A stretch of DNA of 52,264 nucleotides from Temnopleurus reevesii (taxonomy: Eukaryota; Echinodermata; Echinoidea; Temnopleuroida; Temnopleuridae): the NCBI GenBank assembly GCA_036244855.1, contig BQKZ01001435.1:8024-60287 (forward strand). The letters are read 5' to 3'. A program made the translations under genes and the position numbers. Positions 22,325-34,300 of the stretch are shown here, in pieces. Each line of letters begins with the position of its first letter. Positions within the stretch are counted from its first letter, which is position 1. The notes beneath the pieces are model-generated. The model did no database searches and had not been told where the DNA came from. It worked only from the letters and a program-made list of their open reading frames with translations.

Positions 22325-25300
22325 AATCACCATCATCATCACCATCACCATCACCATCATTATCATCAGCAGCAGCATCATCATCATCACCTTTATAATC
22401 AACATCAACACTATCAACATCATCATCATTCATAATATTCTTACATAGGAAGCCATGTACATCATCAGGACAGCCTTGGTTTGGCCAATCATTGTACTGT
22501 AAATGCCACACTGTTCTCTGCTCCCCTGATGGAATGTGTCTTAGCGTCAGTCCACTCGTAATGTAGCAGCCGGAGTCATTGCTGAACTGACCTATCACTC
22601 GGAACTGTAAATGATGGCAATGAAGGAGAACATTCTTTAGTTAAATGATTTAGCAACATAAGTGATAAGCTTATGAAAAAAAGCATTAATGAGCACCAAA
22701 TCATATCTAACATAAATGATGGATAGTAAGACAGCAATCCATATGCAACTCCATAACTGGCTCATCATTATAATTTTATCTGTCTAATATCAGCACTTTT
22801 TTTTTCTTAAAACTTCAAACATTAAGCTGATATAAACTGAAGTGTCATAAAATACTATTCATGTTCTTTTAGGTTCAGTAAATTTTATTACCAAAAAATT
22901 GCTCAGTCAATCAACAAATAAAATTTACTTGCACATAATGTAAACACAATTCTAAAAAAAAACAGCATCTGGGTAGTAATTGTAAAAAGAAAAAGTAACT
23001 TACTGGACCAAATTCAGCTGTGTTCTTCTTGGGTGATGAACAATCGGGCCAGTATCTGAAACATTTCTCCTTGCCATCCTCCTAAAAAAAAGAAAAGAAA
23101 AAATAGATGATTTTTTTCTACACATAGATTTTGACACAAATGTTGACAAAACAGTGGGGACGTTCTGTTGACCTACTCTAATTGCGGTCCCACATAATAT
23201 TTTTCTGTATTAGCTACAGCGCAGAAGAATATATCACTTATATATAACATATACATTTTAACCAATTTCACAAGTTTGATAAAGCTTTCACTGCTTATGT
23301 CATCTGGCTTGTTGGAAATAGCAAAGAATTGTTTTCCAAAAATAATTATCTGCATCCAGCTTCTTTGACAGAATCTTTGAAATAGGTAAATATGAAATAC
23401 TGATGGATTTGAACATCATTACCTTGAGTTTGGTAAGCATAGGGATGACCTGTGTGCCATTTTCCCATACCATCCTACACCAATCCTGTACAGTGTTCTC
23501 CATTGGGCTTTGTGCAGCAATGTAATGCAACATATACCTTGCAACGAGCACATTCAGTTGCAAAGTTTCCCTACTTTTCAAAAAAGTACTAATTTCTACC
23601 CTTTAAAAAAAAATCTTAATTACCTTGAGTTTAGTGAGCATAGCGATGACCTGTGTACCATTTTCCCATACCATCCTACACCAATCCTGTACAGTGTTCT
23701 CCATTGGGCTTTGTGCAGCGATGTAATGCAGCATCTCACCAGCAATGGGGCACTTCATTGACAAACCATCCCAAGTTTTTTAAAATAATACTCAATCACC
23801 CCCCCCTCCTTCTTTTGTATTTTCTAAATCAATTACCACAAGTTTAGTGAGCACAGCGATGACCCGTGTACCATTCTCCCAAACCATCCTCCACCAATCC
23901 TGGACAGTGTTCTCCATTGGACTCTGTGCAGCGATGTAGTACAAAATCTCACCTGCTATAGGCATCTTCACTAAACAACTGTTCCAAGTTTTCAAAAATG
24001 ATATTCAATCATCCCCCCCCCCCTCTTCTTTACATTTTTTTTGGTTAATTACCTTGAGTTTAGTAAGCATAGCGATGACCTGTGTGCCATTTTCCCATAC
24101 CATCCTCCACCAGTCCTGTACAGTGTTCTCCATAGGGCTCTGTGCAGCAATGTAGTGCAACATCTCACCAGCAATGGGGCACTTCATTGACAAACCATTC
24201 CAAGTTTTTTTTAAATAATACTCAATCACCCCCCCCCCCTTCTTTTGTATTTTCTAAATCAATTACCACAAGTTTAGTGAGCACAGCGATGACCTGTGTG
24301 CCATTCCCCCAAACCATCCTCCACCAATCCTGGACAGTATTCTCCATAGGGCTCTGTGCAGCGATGTAGTACAAAATCTCACCTGCTATAGGCATCTTCA
24401 CTAAACAACTGTTCCAAGTTTTCAAAAATGATATTCAATCACCCCCCCCCCCTTCTTTACATTTTTTTTTGTTAATTACCTTGAGTTTAGTGAGCATAGC
24501 GATGACCTGTGTGCCATTCTCCCAAACCATTCTCCACCAGTCCTGTACAGTGTTCTCCATAGGGCTCTGTGCAGCGATGTAATGCAGCATCTCCCCAGCG
24601 ATGGGAACCTTCACTGGCGAGGCGTTGATGTAACCTCCGCTATTATTATGGCATGATGATAGCTCAACCCTACAGTCCTGTCAATCAAAAAGAAAATGGT
24701 AAATTATATGTCACCTGATAAAAATGTGCATCTGCACAGAAGTTCCAATGAGTGATTGGCAACTATTCAGATGAAACTACTAAAAAAAATATTCTTCATG
24801 GATTCATACCTGTAACTTTCATGAAATGTATGAATAGAAAAACCATCACAGAGGGAAAATTATTAACATTAATTCTATATTTATTCAGTTCAGAATAAAT
24901 GAACATTTCACTTCCTCAATGAACTTGCGTCTGAGAAGACCTTTAGCACCTATATACACAAATAAACACTGAAATGAACAATGACGCTGAAATACAAATA
25001 TCAATTCATTGAAAAAATATCATCAAAAGCTTGTATGATTGTACATAAAAAGATAATGCAAATGAGATAGTGTCAATAATTGTTTTTTTGAAAATATATT
25101 TATTTTACATTTTAAATTGTTAAGAAATATGCTTAAATTTCAATACACAAATATATATATAAAAAAACACAACTTAAATTTCAAAGACGACTTCAGAGTA
25201 AGCTATTACCTCGTATGGTATGACGTCTTTGAATCTGTTTCTGCCGACATTCTCTGGCAGCTTGGATGTATAGCACACTGCTCCTGCTTTCTTCCTGGGA

Positions 25301-28300
25301 ATCTGCTCGTATTCTGTGAACACTTGGCCTTCTCTCAGCTGCTTCTCCAGGATCTTACGCTGTGGGAGAAAAAAAAAACTGCCATCATTCATTGTATCCC
25401 AGATGTTTAATAAATTACAAGCACATTTAATACAGGGTGACCATACAAAAAGAGTCAATGAAACATCTTTTTATTTTTTTTTTTAATTTGCTAGTATTTT
25501 TTAATTTTGTTGGTGATAATTTTCTTATGCATACATATTACCAGTAACACTTTAAAACAGGAAAACACATTTCAGTATGTAACTTTGGAAGAAATTCATC
25601 AATCCCACAAATTGTTTTGATATTTACCACAAACTTAAAAATGTTGTTTTATCTGGATCTGGAAATTCGGACGATAAGGTATGTGAATGACGTAAAACTG
25701 TGTACTTTACAAGGAGTCAGCATTTATCAAAGCAAAATGGTCATGAAATTTGGTGTATTCACAATTTTATGCAAATAAAAGATTGTGTCACTATTTACTT
25801 TACAAGTGACTCATGAGTTAGAATTTAGAAGAGACATGATAATCTGCTTCTTTTTGCAAAAGTTTCATGTCACAAAATGCTCTAGTTTAAATTTAGTGTT
25901 TTATGAACAAAATGCAATTGTCACTCAATGTAGACGATTAAGAATGCTCTTATCCTTGCATTTCCAGCATTTTTGTCATCATTGATAATAACCAATCAGA
26001 ATAATGAGAACCATATCTCAGGATTAAATGCTAAACAAAAGTGATGTCAGTTAAGACAATTGTATGATGGGTAATCCCATTGGGCTTGAGTTTGGTGAAT
26101 GGCTCTAGATTTTTCTATTCTGCGAGTAGCAAAGTCGGGAGTCACTGGTGAAATTTTATAGATATAGCTATGGGACAAGTTGGTTACCACTTTAAAGTTT
26201 ATGATATATTCTTAGCAGTTCATAAATGTTGATTTAAAACGTCTGATTATTATTTGATGTTTATTTCATTTCTTTTTTCCAATAACTGTGAAAATATTTA
26301 TTTATATCTACTTTATCAATAAAATCCCCATGGAGAGGATATGAAATTGATTTAAAAAATGCTCTTACCCTTGCATCTCTGGGATGCTTAGATTCTTCTT
26401 GTGGTTCATCAGGCTTGTCCCTGGGTCTAAGTAATGTCAACCCACTCATAGCAGCCAGCTTAAGAGGGCCGATGTACCCTCCATCATCTGCGGCGATATC
26501 CTCCATTTCATCATTGCCTGATGGACCAGGGGATGGGGGAGGGTTGGGGGTCTTTGAAGCTCTGATGGGTTTGAGCTTTGTGGGACCAGTACTGCCAGTA
26601 CTGCCACTGCTGGTGGCTGGTAGAGGTGATAAGGCTTTGGACGTGGAAGGTTGTGAAGTACTGCTGGATGGTTGGGAGGTTGGGGTTGATGTCACTTCAG
26701 GTTGATTGGGCTTCTGGGTTTGGACATTGACGGTTGATTGTGGAAGCACAGGAGTGGGGAAGGAGGACTGAGATGGAGGGTCATCGCGAGGGGTTTCCTG
26801 AGGGGTACTGTCCGTGGGATTGACGTTCACTGCAGCCGCAAAGTTAGGCACATTGTTGACCGCGACAGGACTGCCGTGTGGGTGATGGTTGGGCCTTCCT
26901 GCAAGTATTGTCTCTACTTCAGTATGCTGCTGTTGCTGCGGAGGTTGCCCATGGAAGCCTTGTACTGTATTGACATAGTTAGCCTGATCCACATGAAGCA
27001 TGGCATAATGACTGGGGTTGACTTCTCTCATCTCTGGGTGAAGTTGAGGCATTGAATACACCCTGGTGGGTGAGCCATGCTGGCTGGTGCCATTCATATG
27101 ACCAAAGCCACCCATCCCATAGGGGACATGATTCTCAGGGAGAGACGGCTGCGAGTTGTATGCATCTCCCATGCCATGGAGTGGAAGATGAAAGTGGCGG
27201 GGAGGACTCCCGACACTGCCGGGAGACATGTTATCAATGTCACTATGATCTGCAAACTCACTCGGAGGGCTAACCAAAGGCACTGCGGTGTATTCCTGGA
27301 ATGGACTGATAATCTTTGACTTTCCCGTTGGGGAAGGTAGCTTGTCCTCATAGCCAGTTGGGACTCCCAGCATATCAGCGGGTTGGGCCTTATCAGTGAG
27401 ATTCAGTGTTAGCGGAGGATTGAATTCCCGTTGCTGAGGACTATACTGCTGTTGATATCCCTGAGATACGTGTCTGCTGTACATACCAACGTTTGGTTGG
27501 TGATAATCCTGCTGCTGTATCCTCATTTGCTGGAATGCTTCGAGGGGTAACGACTGCGACATGTCCATATCAACATTTACATTGCTACTGCCATGGAGAT
27601 TAGCCTCATGCATTGCTTCAATGGCCTGTAACCGCCTACTAACCAAATCCGGACTGCTACTGCTGACTAAATAATTGTTCTGCCTGGCAAGGTTAGGTGT
27701 ACTAGCACTTCCTCGTGGATACGGTGGAGGTGGTTTGTACTTGTTTTTCAACAGTTTGGCGGTTATATACTCCTCTGTGGTTTGGATATGCTCTGACGTC
27801 AGCTCAGGGACACTGATGGTATGCACAATGTTTCCATGGGGAGTCTTAATCAACAGCCCATGCTGTAGCGACTCTAGCGAGTAGTCCATATTATTGGAGG
27901 TGTAGTAATTATTCGGCATACCTCCATAGCTCAGCCTAAACTGCTGTCTGTAGTGACTGTTATGATGATTATGCTGCCTTAGCTCAGGCTGGGGATATAG
28001 CATACCCTCCACATGTCCATACCCATTCTGCTGCCCGAGGTTCCCCACGCTCTGGCTCTGCTCACTCACAGTGAGAAGCCTCTGCTGCAGTCGAGCCTGA
28101 ATAATAGCCTCATAGTCCGGGCTCTGCCTGTACGCAGGCAACGCCGCCTGCAGGTGGGCGCGCATTTTCTCATTGTTGGTAAGACTCGGATTTGAAGAGT
28201 TCGGCGACACCTGGTTGTGCAGGCCGTAATTGAGCGAGTTCACACTGGGGGCACTGTACACACTGCCGTTCTGATCCAACATGACAAGGTTGCCGTTAGA

Positions 28301-31300
28301 GTAGCTGTAATCGGTGGGAGGTCTGTCCAAGCTCAGCTGGGAGGTAGTGAAAGGACCCATGTCATAAGGGTGCTGATTATCAAGGCTCTGCTGAGATGTG
28401 GTGAAGTTGGCGTTACCCGTTTGGCTGATGATGAACTGCTGATTACCAACCTGCCCATCTGCCATCATGTGATGGGGCAGACTCTCTGTGTGTAAAAGAA
28501 AAATAATCAAATATGTGGCCATGTCAACTATGAGTATGATAATCATCATTTCAAAGTCACATATTTCTATTGGAATATTCAATCAATTTTAGTACGTACT
28601 TCAATATCAATCAACATCTGTAAAATATTTGATTATTAGCATGAGCATTGAATGAATTGAACAAACTCTTATTTCGAGAAAGAATAGTATGATATGAATC
28701 AACTACATCAAATAATCAATTGGAAAAAAAAAACTGTGAGGGGGAAATACTAAAGAGTAAAATACTATTCATACAAAAACACTGCAAAATATTATGGATC
28801 TTACTTCCTCATAAAACCCAATAGCAACAAAACCAAAAGTTCCAGTTGGTAGAACATTAAACAAAGATTTATTTGCTTTTAACTTATGATGAAACAAATT
28901 TAACTCAAAGAAAAAAAGATGAAATGCCATCTCACCATCTGATGAAGTTCCTTCCCCAATCAAGAGACTATCCCTGTTCCTAATCTTTCCAGATAACTGG
29001 TGTCCTTCCAGTGATATCCTTCTTTCTGGGTCAACTACAGTGATCAATTTGTCCGAGGGAAATCCATCCACAAGAACTTCTCTGCTCCCAAGCCTAATAA
29101 AAAAAGGAAAAAATAATTCAAATTTCGGGCAAGTCAATTTTACCATTCTTGTGTAGAGATAATGAATAATTTTTGGACGAGGTGAATAATGGCACATTTG
29201 TATTGCATTTTTATTTCATCACAGCAAAATTGCACATTTAGGGCCACTCTAATTGAATCTATTCATTTATTTATTCATCAATTTATTTAGTTATTCATTA
29301 ATTTATTAATCTATTTATTTATTCATTTATTTATTCATTTATATTTTAATTTATTCATTCATTCATTTATTTATATATGTCTTTGTTTACATATTTTATT
29401 TTATTTTATATATACATTTACTCATCTTCTCTATCTTTTTCTGTTTTTTAACTCTCTCTGACTGTTCTATTCTTTTATGCTTAATTTCTTTAATTGCCTC
29501 TTCATTTCATTAGCAAACAAATATCATTTGTCAATTAATTCTGTAGTTTTGTTGGTATCATCAATATAATCTTGTTCTAATTTGATTTAATCTAATAACC
29601 AATATCATGAATAATCTTCAATAGTATTCAATAATTGCCTTGGTCAAATGAAAAAAAATAAGTTTAAAAACAACCATTGCTGCGGAAGTCCATTCTTTAG
29701 CATATGGTCAATGACACAAAAGAACTTTTAACCACTATTCTCAATCCCACCTCCGATAAACAACAATAGCTGATTAATCCTTTCATTATTAGCTGGAGGG
29801 GAAGGATTATTATTTCAAAACAATTACAAACCACATTAGACATTCATTGCATACATTGCATTCCGAAAAAAATATCATAAACAAAAAGTCGATTGTTAGT
29901 GAAAAGGGGTCAAAAATTGGTCAACAATATTTTGTTGAACAGAGATTTGAATGAAAACCATAAACAAGTTCACATTCATATGAACAAGATTTTCAAATGA
30001 CTTGTAGTGATGATCATAGCCTACATATCTGGACAAGACTTGCAACCATTGTACAGTCAGACATGTGTGTTATGCCAGATTAACCCCCTAAAATATTCAT
30101 TTTCTCATAAGTTACATTCATAATACAGCGACCGACTGATTCAAGCTTGAAAAGGTAATTTTTCTTGAAAATGCAAGTGGTCCTAAAATATCCTGCCTTT
30201 GATATTTTAGTAACAATTTTCTAATTGTTCCTAGCTTTCCTAAACAAAGCATGAACAATGTAGAATACCATGATCCTTTTGATCCTTTTAATCCTTTATA
30301 TGTTGCATTTATTCTGGCAGTAGGGTTTACATTGCCCAAGCCAGCACCTTAGACACCATAAACGATAGAGAGATTTCTCTGTCTATTGTGAGTACTCCCA
30401 GTCTTTACATACAAATTAGCACTTCCCATGAGAGTGTGTAGTTGTGCAACAATGTGAATAAAACCACAATGTACTAAAACAGTTACTACATGCATATTTC
30501 ACAAAACTTTGCCATGAATCATACATTCAAATCTGTTTGTACTTCGGAATAGTTTTTAAAAATTTGCCTGGACTCACTTGACAGTTTCGACCGTAATCTT
30601 GTGGAACTGTTGCTGTAGTCTGCATATCCTGCAAACATACTTGGCTGTCTCCGCGTCCTCCATCTGGAACTGTAGAACATCATGGGAACGGGATGTCCCA
30701 ACCCCAAAGGCTCGTCTATTGTGGCCCATGCTAACCACCTCATGCCATCTGGAAAATAATAAGGAAATATATTGACCATGTTAGTACTAGAAACAACAAT
30801 AAAAATATTAATGATAATAATAATGATAAGAATTTCCTTGTCATTTTGCTTATGAGCTGGAGCTCTTTTTGACTTCATGATAATGATAAAAAGAATAATA
30901 CTATACAATAAGAACATGAACAATAACTGTTCTCACTATCATAATTCTAAATATGAAATTAGTATAAATGTATTTTAAGTTGATGGAAATGACCCTTCTA
31001 AATGCTGATGCAATTTTGCTTTTTTATTATTTGCAATTAAATGAAAATGTCACATCCCCTCCGTCATTTCTGTTCAATACCTAACTGCTTCTATTCTTTA
31101 AGGTTCTAATAAATACATGTATTGCAATATTTTGCCCCATGATCTTGAAACAATAGCCTTCCACAATTTATGGTTTCAAAAAAATCTGTTAACTTTTTGC
31201 ATTTAAAATAAAAATGCAAGAAGTCTCACAAACTTCCGTGTATTTCACAATTGCCCTACTTTCCAAATCAGAAGCCCAGGAAAACAGGCTACAAATTTCA

Positions 31301-34300
31301 AGGAACCTGTCAAGTCATAAATGTATTGTAAAAAAAAAATCAAGCATAGTCATCACGTAATGGATATTAAACCTCAACATATAAAATATCGCATTTAAAA
31401 GTCACATGTCAAGACCTTGAAATCATTTCATAAATTTGGTCTTGTGTTTATATAATCACTCATACCATGTATAACAAATAGAAGTTGTCAAAACTATTTG
31501 CCAATATTACATTACGGATGAGACTCGTCAAAACACAGAGTGTGTTTATGCATACTTTGGACCCTCTCTCAACAAACCCTTCGCATTCCATTCCTCTCAT
31601 TCTTCTCAAACAACCCTGTTGACAAACAGCTCAAAGTCTGAACTGTGAAATCTTCAGACAAAAAATTTGATAAAGTAAACAAATACCCATTCAAGCCCTT
31701 ACAATGGCTTTCTCTCACAGAGGAAATTTCCTTCCCAGTTATTCTGTAAATCAATGTAGAACAGATGTTAAGCATGTTTGCTGAATGACAGGGAAGTTCC
31801 TTTCTTGTGTCTGCTAGAACAAATTTGGAAGCTTGAATGGGGAGTCGCAAACTTTTTCAAATTTCTTTGTCCTTAGGTTTCATAGTACTGGATAACCTTT
31901 AGGTCTTCTCTGAATGCTTGAAGAATGCTTTCAGACTTTGACCCAAGATGACACCTCTAATTGTCCCGGAGGTATGCACCCAGAAGGTGATATTAAAGTA
32001 AACATAACCAAAGAGTATTGTATTGACTGTGAACTTTACTCAGGAATGGCGAACAATCAACAAATGATTCATGCAAAATTTCCTCTTATGATTGCAAAAG
32101 TCTTTAACCCATTGAGTACTAAACATGAAATAATTTTACATGTTGCTGGAGTCAATGGGTTAGCATGCACAAATTTTACCCACATAAACCAAGTTTATTC
32201 AGTTAAAACTATTGTTCTGAACTTTGGTCAACTTAACTTATTAAGTCGGAAGTGAAGCAGTCAAATTGCAACCCTGACATTTGTTTCTAATATTGAATGC
32301 TTTTCAAAGAGTAAGATACTCAATTAAACAATTACTTTGTCTCAAGGAGCAGAAGTAGAAAAAAATACAGATTATTCACCGAGGTGCATCTGCATGTTTT
32401 TAACTTGCTCTTAATTCTGCCCTTTTTATTTATGTATTTTTCTTTTGATTCTTGTACTCTGATCATGCCAATGATGTGTTGATTTGTGATCATTTATTTC
32501 AATAAAAGACAAAAAAGAAATATTTTTATTCTAAATCCAACATAGAGCCATCCATTGGTTGTTTGACTCCACAAATTAAATGTATGTTTAAATGTATGTT
32601 TAATTCGTTGGCTCAATTTCAAAGTGTCATCGTTCAACAAAACAACAAAAATTGAGCCAAAAATATATACCTTATCTCGTGACACAAATATCAAAATAAA
32701 ATTCCCAACATAGCACAAGCTAGACTTATATAGTGTTTATAGTATCGGTAACAAATTCAAGAGAAACATTCAAGAAACGATAAGGAAGATTTATGTATGA
32801 GGATAGAAATATAGAAACAAGTACTCACTCAAAATGGACTGTCTCTTGTCAATTGAGATGTTTGATGCTCAGGCCAGAGAAGGATGCATTGATGAACAGT
32901 TCATTCCCAGAATCATCCTGAAACATAAATAATATATTGAGAAATAAATATTCATAGAAACACAAAAATAATAGGCAAAAATGAATAGATGTTTGACTGC
33001 CCAATGAATGCCTTTTTTTTCAAATAGGGTCAGTTGATTGGGAAAACTTTTTCAATTCCCTTTTACTCTTTAAAAAAATTCCCTTTTACTATTTAAACAA
33101 ATTAAATTCCTGGGTTTTTTTTACATGAGTGAAAAGACGATGATATGTACCGAAAATAAATATAGGCTTGTATTCTCTTTTGATATTTTTTCATAAAAAC
33201 CTTAAAAACATTACAAGAAGGACCATAATGAAATTTCATAATAGACCATGGAAAAACAACATCAATTTTGTACACACAAGTTCCAAGAGTGAGCATAGAA
33301 AAATATGAAAATACAAGTACATATTTTCAGGAAAAACACAATTTGTAGTAATCACACTGTTCTATTGACACATTTTCAATCATGCAATCATCTGTCTGAC
33401 CAAATACAAATATTTCAAATGTAAATACAAATATTACGCTAACCAACTGATATTACAAGGTCAGTGATCTTTTCATTTTTATGACATAATTCATTGTAAA
33501 CATTTAATTGATAAAGTAAGAGATAGCATGAATGGTAACCACAAAAGCTTTGCGGTGCAAAAATCTCCCTTATTCTAGAATTACAGTAATCTATTTGTCA
33601 ATTTTATATTTGTTTGGATATTTCAGCATGAGATCTTAGCAAATTATTGGTTAAAGAACAAATCAAAGACCTTGAATTCCTATTGTCAGATCAAATTGTA
33701 TTTTTCAAAATCTTATCCTCCCCCCCCCCCCAAAAAAAAAAAAAAGTAATAAATAAATAAATAAAATAACAACAATGACTTGCAAATTTATCATTGAAAG
33801 TGATTTTTTTTTTAAGTCATATATATGGAATGAAATTATCTTGGAATGGTTAAAAAAAAATACAGTGTACATTTGATTTATTGAAAAAAACTTAGAATTC
33901 AATCCTTTCTTATGATCGTACTTTTATTAATTTTTCTTTGCTACAGGCCCACCCTGTTGGTCTGTGATGTCATGGTAACGTATTGAATTGCAACAGTTCG
34001 ATTCAACTATTACATATTCTGTGGTTAAATAGGGAATAAAATACTATTCATCTGTAAGTGCAGACATGCAAATCTATGCAATGAATTATGAACAACCTGT
34101 GGTTTAGCTGTGTATCAGTGGGACAAAGAATAGCATTGCGGTGGATTATGAAGGAACCACCCGAGACTTCTGTAATATAGCATAGTTTGGTACTGATGTC
34201 ATGCACAAAGTTCTTGTGAATGAGTAATGACATTTCACAAGGATTGGGTAATAATGTCAGGGAGGGGTCTATATTTTGATCGACTGATCATCAATTACTC

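Larger units (their letters stand above)
23423..24677 (-). repeat. Six-unit tandem array of a PTP-domain exon half
   Basis: Donor positions are spaced 201, 213, 216, 214 and 213 bp. The unit types run F-C-B-C-B-A, so there is a higher-order dimer of about 429 bp. Four spacers between the units hold a poly-C run (near 23799, 24014, 24231, 24442). All six copies keep an open frame and a GT donor. Confidence 0.9.

Noticed and set aside
22098..22598. 166-residue minus-strand frame with Asp and Met runs
   Set aside because: It is exon 13 of the phosphatase read through its donor into the (GAT)n intronic repeat.
23423..24677. CRISPR-like regular repeat array
   Set aside because: The repeats encode a PTP exon, are diverged, and the host is a eukaryote.
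32849..32851. Selenocysteine or programmed readthrough at the TGA
   Set aside because: The site aligns with a structural glycine, and no SECIS element or readthrough context was recognised; mutation or sequence error is simpler.
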